Shown in pieces: positions 8,706-15,279 of a stretch of DNA of 64,000 bases. The translations under genes were made by a program, and so were the position numbers. How positions within the stretch are numbered: position 1 is the stretch's first letter; each line of letters starts with the position of its first letter. This DNA comes from Chloroflexota bacterium. Its GTDB lineage: Bacteria; Chloroflexota; Anaerolineae; Anaerolineales; Anaerolineaceae. The notes beneath the pieces were generated by a model. That model was not told where the DNA came from. It searched no databases and saw only the letters and a program-made list of their open reading frames with translations. The stretch covers positions 62,001 to 126,000 of the forward strand of contig SLTK01000007.1 of NCBI GenBank assembly GCA_004347695.1. Direction: 5' to 3'.

Positions 8706-9032
8706 GATTCGGTTCTTTCCTTTCGTCCAGGATGTTCACTTTCATTCTAGCGTATCATTCAGGAATCTCTTAGCGTAAAAAGGCGCTTCTTACGCCCCGT
8801 GAAAATGCTGGTAGCGATATCGGCTGAATCCATTGAATCTAACTACCCGATGCCCAGGCAAGGAATGCCCGACGAAAGCTGGATTGCGCTTTCTTCAAAG
8901 TCGAAAGCTGGCGCGCAACCGGAACAAATCGATGGCTATTAATATGGAGGATATCCTGTTTGACAGCAAGGCTGAGTTTGTATGTAAAATGTAAGAAGGT
9001 TATGTGTAAAATTCGTTCGAAAGGAATGCGCT
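8706..9032. other. divergent control region between ABC operon and two-component system
   Basis: No gene. Contains an inverted repeat GCGTAA...TTACGC near 8772-8796 on the ABC side and, on the regulator side, a TTGACA at 8960-8965 and direct repeats listed separately. Confidence 0.4.
8960..9012 (+). promoter_or_regulatory. promoter and direct-repeat operator of the two-component system
   Basis: TTGACA at 8960-8965 is a consensus -35. The octamer TGTAAAAT occurs at 8983-8990 and again at 9005-9012, 22 bases apart, i.e. two helical turns. OmpR-type regulators commonly bind direct repeats, so autoregulation by the downstream gene is plausible. The -10 is ambiguous (TAAAAT 8985-8990 is 19 bases from the -35). 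Confidence 0.4.
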
Positions 9033-9716
9033 ATGGCGCCAGCAAAAATTCTCGTAATCGATGATGAACCATCCATCCAAAGCGTAGTAACCGCATATCT
9101 AAAAGTTGAAGGGTATGATTATCAAACTGCGGCTGATGGCCGCAGCGGTTTATCTTTAGCCCGCACATTTAAGCCGGATATCATCATACTGGATGTGATG
9201 TTACCTGGCATGGATGGGATCGAATTACTGGCCAATTTGCGGCGAGAGTCGAATGTTTATGTAATCATGCTAACCGCCCGAACCGAAGAAACGGATAAAA
9301 TCGTCGGGCTTTCCGTTGGAGCGGATGATTACCTGACCAAGCCGTTCAGCCCTCGTGAGTTGATCGCCCGGATCAAAGCAGCCCTGCGGCGCATTCAAGG
9401 GTTTGACCAGACCCCAGGAACAACTTCACATCTGGTTTTCGCCCACATACGCATCGATCCAGCGGCGCGCCGGGTTTGGGTTGATGATCGTCTGATCGAT
9501 CTTACTGCCATGGAGTTCGATTTGTTATTGGCCCTGGCTCAACACAATGGCATCGTGCTGAGTCGAGAGAAATTGATCGAAATGGTCTGGGGGTACAATT
9601 ATTTCGGCGATTCACGGGTAGTGGATGTGCATATTGGACATATCCGCCAAAAATTGGGCTATGACCAATTCGTTGAAACAATCCGTGGAGTGGGTTATCG
9701 GTTTGAAGATAAATAG
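9033..9716 (+). CDS. OmpR-family response regulator
   Basis: 227 residues: a receiver domain with the acidic pocket IDDEP, phospho-acceptor D in ILDVMLPGMDG and the conserved K in TKPFSPRE, then an OmpR/PhoB winged-helix DNA-binding domain (LIDLTAMEFDLLLAL ... VVDVHIGHIRQKLG). GAAAGGAATG precedes the start. It is co-transcribed with the sensor kinase at 9725 (8-base gap) and divergent from an ABC exporter operon, its likely target besides its own promoter and the SHOCT genes downstream. Confidence 0.93.
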   Translation: MAPAKILVIDDEPSIQSVVTAYLKVEGYDYQTAADGRSGLSLARTFKPDIIILDVMLPGMDGIELLANLRRESNVYVIMLTARTEETDKIVGLSVGADDYLTKPFSPRELIARIKAALRRIQGFDQTPGTTSHLVFAHIRIDPAARRVWVDDRLIDLTAMEFDLLLALAQHNGIVLSREKLIEMVWGYNYFGDSRVVDVHIGHIRQKLGYDQFVETIRGVGYRFEDK

Positions 9717-9724
9717 GTGAACGC

Positions 9725-10897
9725 ATGCTGAGTTATTTTCGTACGCACCTGGCTGGCAGAGTATTTCTTTCTTATGTGGTCGTGGTTCTGGTAGGGATTA
9801 TTGTGTTAGCCACAGCAACCAGTTTGTCCATTCCTGCTGCTTATGATAGGCATATGTCTGGGATGAGTACAATGATGTCGGGCGGTAATATGCCCTTGGC
9901 GCCTGCCCCTGCGACCGGTGCGGACAATGCTCAAGAAATGGAAGTGGAACTGTTTGCCAGTTATCAGACTTCAGTTTCAGAAGCGCTTGCGCTGGCCGCA
10001 GGCGCTGCGCTGATCGCAGCGGTATTAGCCAGTCTCTTGATCAGCCGCCAGGTCGTTGGACCCGTGCAAAAAATGATGCTGGCCAGCCATCGTATTGCGG
10101 AGGGGGAATACGCGGAACGAATTGCCGTTCCCGGTATTGTGCATTCAAACCAGTTGGATGAGTTGGATCAGTTGGCGTTGAGTTTCAACCAGATGGCGGA
10201 CAAACTTGAAAAAACCGAGCTCATGCGCCGCCAACTACTCGGTGATGTCTCACATGAACTACGAACACCGCTAACGGCTATCAAAGGGTATATGGAAGGG
10301 CTAATGGACGGCGTCATTTCCGCTTCGCCTGAGACCTACCAACAGGTTTTCACTGAAGCGGATCGCCTGCAGCGGCTGGTCAATGACCTTCAAGAACTCA
10401 GTCGGGTCGAGGCAGGTGCATTCTCACTTGATCTCAAGCCTGTTTCGATTAACAACCTCATTGAAACCGTTGCAAGTCACCTGGGTCGCCAGTTCGATGA
10501 GAAAGGTGTTCATCTTCAAATGAAACTGGATGACAATCTGCCGGAATTGGCTGCCGATCCAGATCGCATCCTCCAGGTGCTAACCAACCTGATAGGCAAT
10601 GCTTTGCAATATACCCAACCCGGGGGAAACATCTATATCCACACGACGCGAAATCAGAACGAGGTTGTTATTACCGTGACGGATACCGGCATCGGAATTG
10701 CCCCGGATCAGTTGCCCAATATTTATAAGCGTTTTTATCGAGCTGACAAATCAAGGTCAAGAACCAGCGGGGGCAGCGGAATTGGGTTGACGATTGCCCA
10801 GGCGTTAGTTAAGGCGCATCGTGGTCGGATCTGGGCCGAAAGCCCGGGTGAAGGAAAAGGCAGTTCTTTTCACTTCACGCTGCCTTTAGAGGCATAA
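9725..10897 (+). CDS. sensor histidine kinase with Met-rich extracytoplasmic loop
   Basis: 390 residues: TM1 (about 13-33), a short outer loop, TM2 (about 85-107), HAMP, HisKA with the H-box VSHELRTPLTA, and HATPase with N box (NLIGNALQY) and G boxes (DTGIGIA, GGSGIGL). The outer loop is only about 50 residues and contains H43, M44, M47, M50, M51 and M56. This Met/His cluster is typical of Cu(I)/Ag(I)-binding segments, and a copper island follows, so copper sensing is a reasonable inference. Partner of the regulator at 9033. Confidence 0.92.
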   Translation: MLSYFRTHLAGRVFLSYVVVVLVGIIVLATATSLSIPAAYDRHMSGMSTMMSGGNMPLAPAPATGADNAQEMEVELFASYQTSVSEALALAAGAALIAAVLASLLISRQVVGPVQKMMLASHRIAEGEYAERIAVPGIVHSNQLDELDQLALSFNQMADKLEKTELMRRQLLGDVSHELRTPLTAIKGYMEGLMDGVISASPETYQQVFTEADRLQRLVNDLQELSRVEAGAFSLDLKPVSINNLIETVASHLGRQFDEKGVHLQMKLDDNLPELAADPDRILQVLTNLIGNALQYTQPGGNIYIHTTRNQNEVVITVTDTGIGIAPDQLPNIYKRFYRADKSRSRTSGGSGIGLTIAQALVKAHRGRIWAESPGEGKGSSFHFTLPLEA

Positions 10898-11040
10898 AAT
10901 GAGTGCTGTTTCTGAAAATTTCTTTACCAAAACTTTACATTGGCTTCAATGGAACTTTATCCTTTCACGTTATCATAAGGAAGTAAACACAAATCAAGCT
11001 TAATGAAAGACGGATGAAGTCTGGAAGGAGAATAAAAACT

Positions 11041-11295
11041 ATGATGGGTTATTATGGTTACGGTAATATGGGCTGGATCGGAATGATCCTGGGTGCGCTT
11101 GTCTCGATTGCTTTGTTAATCGGCCTGGTTTTGCTGATAGTCTGGGCAGTTCGCAGAATGAGTGCAACCCCTTATCAATCCGGTTCTCAAACCTCTTCGG
11201 GACAATCTGCCAGGGATATTGCGCAGGCACGCTATGCAAAAGGCGAAATCAGCCGGGATGAATATCAACAAATCCTTTCAGATTTAAGCCGCTAA
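11041..11295 (+). CDS. small membrane protein with C-terminal SHOCT domain
   Basis: About 84 residues: a Gly/Tyr/Met-rich start (MMGYYGYGNMGW), one TM segment, a Ser/Gln linker and the SHOCT motif ARDIAQARYAKGEISRDEYQ. The ATG at 11041 is preferred over the upstream 11014 because GGAAGGAG lies at a suitable distance. It and the next gene are paralogues, probably co-transcribed. SHOCT proteins often accompany metal-transport and redox genes; the exact role is unknown. Confidence 0.8.
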   Translation: MMGYYGYGNMGWIGMILGALVSIALLIGLVLLIVWAVRRMSATPYQSGSQTSSGQSARDIAQARYAKGEISRDEYQQILSDLSR

Positions 11296-11307
11296 GGTAG
11301 GTGCGAA

Positions 11308-11529
11308 ATGATGGGATTTGGTATGATCGGTGGAATGTTCCTCTTCTGGATTATTCTGATTGGTCTGGCCGTGTTAGCCGTGCGAGGGCTGTTCCAACCC
11401 AACCAGTCTGACCATGGAAGTTTCAAGACTGAACCCCTCTCTGCGCGTCAAATTCTCGAACAGCGCTATGCCAGAGGAGAAATCAACCAGGAGCAGTATC
11501 AATTAATGCTGAAAGACCTTCAACAATAA
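11308..11529 (+). CDS. small membrane protein with C-terminal SHOCT domain
   Basis: 73 residues with a Met-rich N-terminus (MMGFGMIGGMF), one TM helix and a SHOCT tail (ARQILEQRYARGEINQEQYQ) closely resembling the preceding gene, 12 bases upstream. Likely a tandem duplicate. A terminator follows at 11548. Confidence 0.8.
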   Translation: MMGFGMIGGMFLFWIILIGLAVLAVRGLFQPNQSDHGSFKTEPLSARQILEQRYARGEINQEQYQLMLKDLQQ

Positions 11530-11547
11530 AACAAAATTGCAAAACCG

Positions 11548-11582
11548 CTGCTCGATTTCGATGAAATCGGGCAGTTTTTTTT
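11548..11582 (+). terminator. intrinsic terminator after the SHOCT pair
   Basis: Stem CTGCTCGATTT / AAATCGGGCAG (one mismatch) around a short loop, followed by eight T. Confidence 0.88.
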
Positions 11583-11807
11583 ATCCATGATCGCCTCGAT
11601 TTTGTCCCCCGCAATAGAGGATCACATTTACGATTTTCAGGATACCAATGCCTCACAAACGCGTTTGAAGCATCCGGTGATTATATGAATCCATAAGTAA
11701 GCAAAAATGCCCTGCTTCAAATACCGTATTCTGGCGCTGGTATAAATCAAAAATGAACCATAAACTCTTTATTACATCTATTTCAATTCCATAGGATTCG
11801 TTACTCC

Positions 11808-12494
11808 ATGCAAAAAACATTCGACTTGACCGTCAAAATTCTCGTCATTCTCGTGATTCCATTCTGGTCCCTGATTGGTTCAGTTCGATTGCTTGTAACA
11901 AGCGAGTATATGAGGGTTGAGTACAACAAAGCAGATTTCCCGGAAGATCTGTTTGGGTTTAGTAAGGAGCAACGGATAAACTTCGCTTCTGAAAATGTTC
12001 GCTATCTCCGCGAAAATCTTCCAATTTCAGCGCTTGAAAATCAGAAAAATGAAGGCCAGGCGCTTTACAATCTGCGCGAGTTGGGTCATATGGTGGATGT
12101 CCAGGATGTCTACCAATTCTTTTGGACGTTCTGGAAGGTGATTTCTGCGATCATTGGCCTGGTTGCTATTTTGTCATTGACCTGGCGGCGAAATTGGCGG
12201 GCTTTTGCTTCCGCGCTAAGAATTGGCGGTTTCGGTACTGCAATTTTTATAGCCCTTATCGGTTTCCTGGCTTTTATTGGGTGGGATACCTGGTTTCTTA
12301 TATTCCATAAGTTGTTTTTTACGGATGGAACCTGGACTTTCAACTTTTCAGATACGCTTATCCGCCTGTTTCCACAGAAATTTTGGGTGGACGCCGTCTT
12401 CACGGTTTCCGGACTTAGCTTGATCATGGGGTTATTAACCGGATTTTTAGGCCGGCGTTTGGCAAAAGGAATACCATCACCCCTCAATCGCTAA
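11808..12494 (+). CDS. DUF1461 / TIGR01906-type integral membrane protein
   Basis: 228 residues with an N-terminal TM helix, a soluble segment and four further TM helices. The signature region around WDTWFLIFHKLFF ... GTWTF ... LIRLFPQKFW fits the DUF1461 family (F-HE-LF, P--FW pattern). No biochemical function is established for the family. It stands alone between two terminators or intergenic regions. Confidence 0.8.
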   Translation: MQKTFDLTVKILVILVIPFWSLIGSVRLLVTSEYMRVEYNKADFPEDLFGFSKEQRINFASENVRYLRENLPISALENQKNEGQALYNLRELGHMVDVQDVYQFFWTFWKVISAIIGLVAILSLTWRRNWRAFASALRIGGFGTAIFIALIGFLAFIGWDTWFLIFHKLFFTDGTWTFNFSDTLIRLFPQKFWVDAVFTVSGLSLIMGLLTGFLGRRLAKGIPSPLNR

Positions 12495-12636
12495 TTATTA
12501 AGCAAAATAGCCTATCGCTAACCAAGCTACATCACGCTATATGCATAGACGCGCTTCCGATATACTCGAGTTGCTGGCAGGAATTACCACCCCAACCCAA
12601 CTGGCGTTGATGCATCTCTCCTGGGAACAGATTCTT

Positions 12637-12662
12637 ATTATCTGATAATGAGGATCATTTTT
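12637..12662. promoter_or_regulatory. Fur-like box and overlapping palindrome
   Basis: GATAATGAGGATCATTTTT (12644-12662) matches 15 of 19 positions of the classical Fur box GATAATGATAATCATTATC. The perfect palindrome ATTATCTGATAAT (12637-12649) overlaps it. Both lie 67-92 bases before the cupredoxin start at 12729. A Fur-superfamily site (Fur, Zur or PerR) is inferred; no regulator gene of that family is in the window. Confidence 0.5.
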
Positions 12663-12728
12663 ATGGCTGGCGTTATCTATCTGCTGCAAGGTATTTTTCA
12701 TATTTGATAAGTTAAAAAGGATCAAATC

Positions 12729-13196
12729 ATGCCCGAGACCATTACCCGCAAAGATCGAATGAATCGAAAATTAATGCGCCAACGCCAACAACAGAAGAAC
12801 AAGATCATTTTCACGGGTGTCGTCATAACTGTATTGGGATTGGCGGGCTTTTTACTGTTCAAGGCGTTCTATAAACCGGCGCTACCGATGGCAGAAAATG
12901 TCATCGACGTATCCGCCGATATGGCTGGTTTTGATAAAAAAGAAATTCGCGTCAAAGTCGGAGAGCCGATAACAATCCGTCTGCGCAGCCTGGACACTTC
13001 AGGACACACCGATGGCGGCGGCCAGCACCAATGGGCTGTGGAGGAATTGGATGTCGATATAATCGCCCAGCCTAAGGGCACCGCCATGGCCACCTTCACA
13101 CCAACTGAGCCGGGTGAATATACCTTCTACTGTGATATCTGCTGCGGCGGTCGCGCCAACCCCACCATGAACGGTAAATTGATCGTAGAGGGGTAA
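12729..13196 (+). CDS. membrane-anchored cupredoxin with Cx2CC motif
   Basis: 155 residues: a basic cytoplasmic start, one TM helix (about 26-46) and an extracytoplasmic cupredoxin fold. Candidate ligands are His in GGGQHQWAV, the Cys run in YCDICCGG, and Met in NPTMNG. The spacing C-x2-C-C ... M resembles the CuA/COX2 C-terminus but lacks the usual second His, so the site may be atypical. AAGGATC precedes the ATG. The next gene, 3 bases on, is a DsbD/CcdA-like protein, suggesting the Cys pair is kept reduced or loaded by it. Confidence 0.8.
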   Translation: MPETITRKDRMNRKLMRQRQQQKNKIIFTGVVITVLGLAGFLLFKAFYKPALPMAENVIDVSADMAGFDKKEIRVKVGEPITIRLRSLDTSGHTDGGGQHQWAVEELDVDIIAQPKGTAMATFTPTEPGEYTFYCDICCGGRANPTMNGKLIVEG

Positions 13197-13199
13197 CTC

Positions 13200-14021
13200 A
13201 TGACCACCAGTGTCATCCGGCGCACCATCACAATCCTTACATTGGGCGTGATTGCACTGGCAGCTTTGGGTCTGGCCGGTTTGTGGCACCCCAATGCGCC
13301 AGATATGGCCATGCAGTCTTATATCCCAAAAATTACACTCCCTGCAGTACTGGTTGCCGGGGCAGTAGACGGGATTAACCCCTGTGCGTTTACCGTTCTG
13401 CTCCTTTTCATCACCGCCTTGCTGGCAACTCTCAAAGCTGGTGAACAAAACATCAACGCTACTCGGGCGCGGCTGGTTGGTTTGGGCAGCATCTATATTG
13501 GCGCCGTTTTTTTGACTTATCTTGCGCTTGGCGTAGGGTTGCTAAAGGTCGCGGATTTATTCACGCGCCAGCATGCGCCGGCTCGGATTGGCGCGCTGGT
13601 GGCTATTTTGATAGGCTTATGGATGGTCAAAGATTACTTCCTGCCGGACTGGGGCCCGCGGTTACAGGCGCCGGGAAAGGTCGCCGATTACGCCAGGCAG
13701 GCAGCCCGGAAAGCTACCGTACCTGCGCTTATCCTTGGCGGCTTCCTCATTGGCCTTTGCACGGTGCCTTGCAGCGGGGCAGTATATCTGGGAGTGTTAA
13801 GTCTGCTGGCATTGCAGCCAACCGCATGGTTAGGTTACGGCTATCTATTGCTTTATAACGTGGTTTTTATCCTGCCGCTGGTTGTTATTCTTGCTCTGGC
13901 AGCCGCAAAACCAACCCTTGGGCGGCTGGCGCATTGGAACCTTCATCATAAAGAATGGGTACGTTTAGCCTTAGGGTCGGGGGTGGTCGTTATGGGGTTG
14001 GCAATTCTGGCAACTGTCTGA
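13200..14021 (+). CDS. DsbD/CcdA-like membrane thiol-redox protein
   Basis: 273 residues with about seven TM helices and the paired Cys motifs DGINPCAF and CTVPCSGAVY, in the normal order for the DsbD-beta/CcdA superfamily. Starts 3 bases after the cupredoxin stop and is probably translationally coupled to it. The likely role is moving reducing equivalents outward to the cupredoxin or another exported thiol protein. Distinct from the permuted CcdA at 1076. Confidence 0.85.
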   Translation: MTTSVIRRTITILTLGVIALAALGLAGLWHPNAPDMAMQSYIPKITLPAVLVAGAVDGINPCAFTVLLLFITALLATLKAGEQNINATRARLVGLGSIYIGAVFLTYLALGVGLLKVADLFTRQHAPARIGALVAILIGLWMVKDYFLPDWGPRLQAPGKVADYARQAARKATVPALILGGFLIGLCTVPCSGAVYLGVLSLLALQPTAWLGYGYLLLYNVVFILPLVVILALAAAKPTLGRLAHWNLHHKEWVRLALGSGVVVMGLAILATV

Positions 14022-14047
14022 ATAACGACGAACCTTTTTATCGGTTT

Positions 14048-14070
14048 GGGGAAGGTGGTGAGCCTTCCCC
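14048..14070 (+). terminator. probable terminator of the cupredoxin operon
   Basis: Perfect 8-bp stem GGGGAAGG / CCTTCCCC, 27 bases after the preceding stop, but followed only by a weak T stretch (TAAACTTTTA). Confidence 0.5.
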
Positions 14071-14246
14071 TAAACTTTTAAAATATAAGGTCAACCGTTC
14101 GCCAACGATACGACAGAAATTTGATAACCGGTAAATAGCGTTGGGCCCTGATTTATGAAAGTACAACAATAAATATTCTGGGTGCCAGACTGTATTGTTC
14201 AGCGGGGGTGACAAACTTGAACAAAGTGTCAATTGCATGTCATGCT

Positions 14247-14348
14247 GGGGCTGTCCAAAAAGGTATCATTCGCTTTTTTTTCCTCCATATATTCGGGACG
14301 GGGTGGAACCCGTTCTCTACCGGTAGGGGCAGGCTTCCCTGCCCGCCC
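14247..14348. repeat. interspersed palindromic element, copy 1
   Basis: Contains GGGGCTGTCCAAAA (14247-14260) and a GC-rich hairpin GGGCAGG-CTTC-CCTGCCC ending in CGCCCG (14326-14348). A diverged copy with both parts is found at 29511-29550 in the opposite hairpin orientation. Intergenic REP-like repeats of this kind are common in bacterial genomes. Confidence 0.5.
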
Positions 14349-14606
14349 GCTTTTCCGACAGCGCCAGGCAAGGTGACAACGTTATCCGCATGAGCAAAAT
14401 GCCCCACTCAAAGAGTGCTCTGTGAGTGCGTGCTGGATGACAAACCGTCTGGTGACAAGTGAATATTTACATAACGGCTTTCTTCCAACAAAAAAGATTA
14501 ATCGATTTTAGTCGGTAAGCAATAATGCTCGTGATTAATTACGGTAAAAAGCGCTGTAAGGAAAAATACCCATAACCTATACTGTGCTAGTGGTTAGGAG
14601 GTGGTT

Positions 14607-14993
14607 ATGAATTCGAATTCTTCACCATTGATGCAATTTAATAGGAATTGCAATCAGGTGATTGAAGAGAGTGTCAACCGGCTTGCCCGGTCGGGATTTA
14701 CCGTTGTGGAATCGTTCGATTTGCAGGTTGCCCGCGCCAACCATAGCGACTGCACATGCCCACAGCACGGTACGGATCAATGCGCCTGCCAGTTAGCAAT
14801 CCTGCTGGTTTATGAAAAAGATGCCTTGCCGATCAGTCTCATGGTTCATGGCAACCAGGAATGGACCGAAATATCCATCGTAGAAACCCCGGATCAGAAG
14901 ATCAAACCTGCATTGAGGGCAAAAATAACTGCCGCGCTCCAGCCCGAGTATTTCCTTCATTCCGGCCATGAATCGGTTACCAGTGTATCCTGA
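14607..14993 (+). CDS. Cys-rich small soluble protein of unknown function
   Basis: 128 residues from the ATG at 14607 (TAGGAGG just upstream); a GTG at 14601 is less likely. It contains the compact motif DCTCPQHGTDQCAC, four Cys and one His in 14 residues, in an otherwise ordinary alpha/beta sequence. It opens the operon of the CsoR-like regulator (26-base overlap) and the copper ATPase, so a metal-binding or metallochaperone role is a reasonable guess. I do not recognise the family. Confidence 0.75.
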   Translation: MNSNSSPLMQFNRNCNQVIEESVNRLARSGFTVVESFDLQVARANHSDCTCPQHGTDQCACQLAILLVYEKDALPISLMVHGNQEWTEISIVETPDQKIKPALRAKITAALQPEYFLHSGHESVTSVS

Positions 14994-15258
14994 AAAGGAA
15001 GAAATTCTGGACCGTTTGAAATTCGAAACGAACCGCCTTCACAGGCTGCAAGGTCTGTTTCAGGAAGGTGCGGCTTGCACCAACCTGCTTTACGAAATTA
15101 GTGCCATGAACAAAGCATTAACCGCAATTAAATATGAGCTGGTGAAACACCAGATGAAATCCAGTATTGAGGTCATTCACGGCTCATCCGATCGTGAAAC
15201 GACCCGGGCTGAGCTCAGTAAGATTATCCAATTATTAGGCGTAACAGCCGATTTCTAA
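14968..15258 (+). CDS. csoR: CsoR/RcnR-family regulator lacking one Cu ligand
   Basis: 96 residues, all-helical, with the family pattern RLHRLQGLFQEG ... ACTNLLYEISAMNKAL ... ELVKHQM. In copper sensor CsoR the ligands are Cys, His and Cys (C36/H61/C65 in Mycobacterium). Here C37 and H61 are present, but the third position is S65 (HQMKSS). It overlaps the preceding gene by 26 bases and lies 21 bases before copA, the classic CsoR location. Either metal selectivity is altered, another residue replaces the ligand, or the protein senses something else. Confidence 0.82.
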   Translation: MNRLPVYPEKEEILDRLKFETNRLHRLQGLFQEGAACTNLLYEISAMNKALTAIKYELVKHQMKSSIEVIHGSSDRETTRAELSKIIQLLGVTADF

Positions 15259-15279
15259 CACGAATGGAGTATTTTTCGT

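Larger units (their letters stand above)
14022..14606. other. intergenic region before the csoR-copA operon
   Basis: No credible gene. It contains a hairpin GGGGAAGG/CCTTCCCC at 14048-14070 followed by TAAACTTTTA (weak terminator), an interspersed palindromic element (listed separately), and, just before the operon, ATACCCATAACC followed by a possible -10 TATACT near 14578-14583. Confidence 0.45.

Noticed and set aside
14208-14393. 61-residue ORF in the 14 kb intergenic region
   Set aside because: It crosses a palindromic repeat and has no ribosome site.
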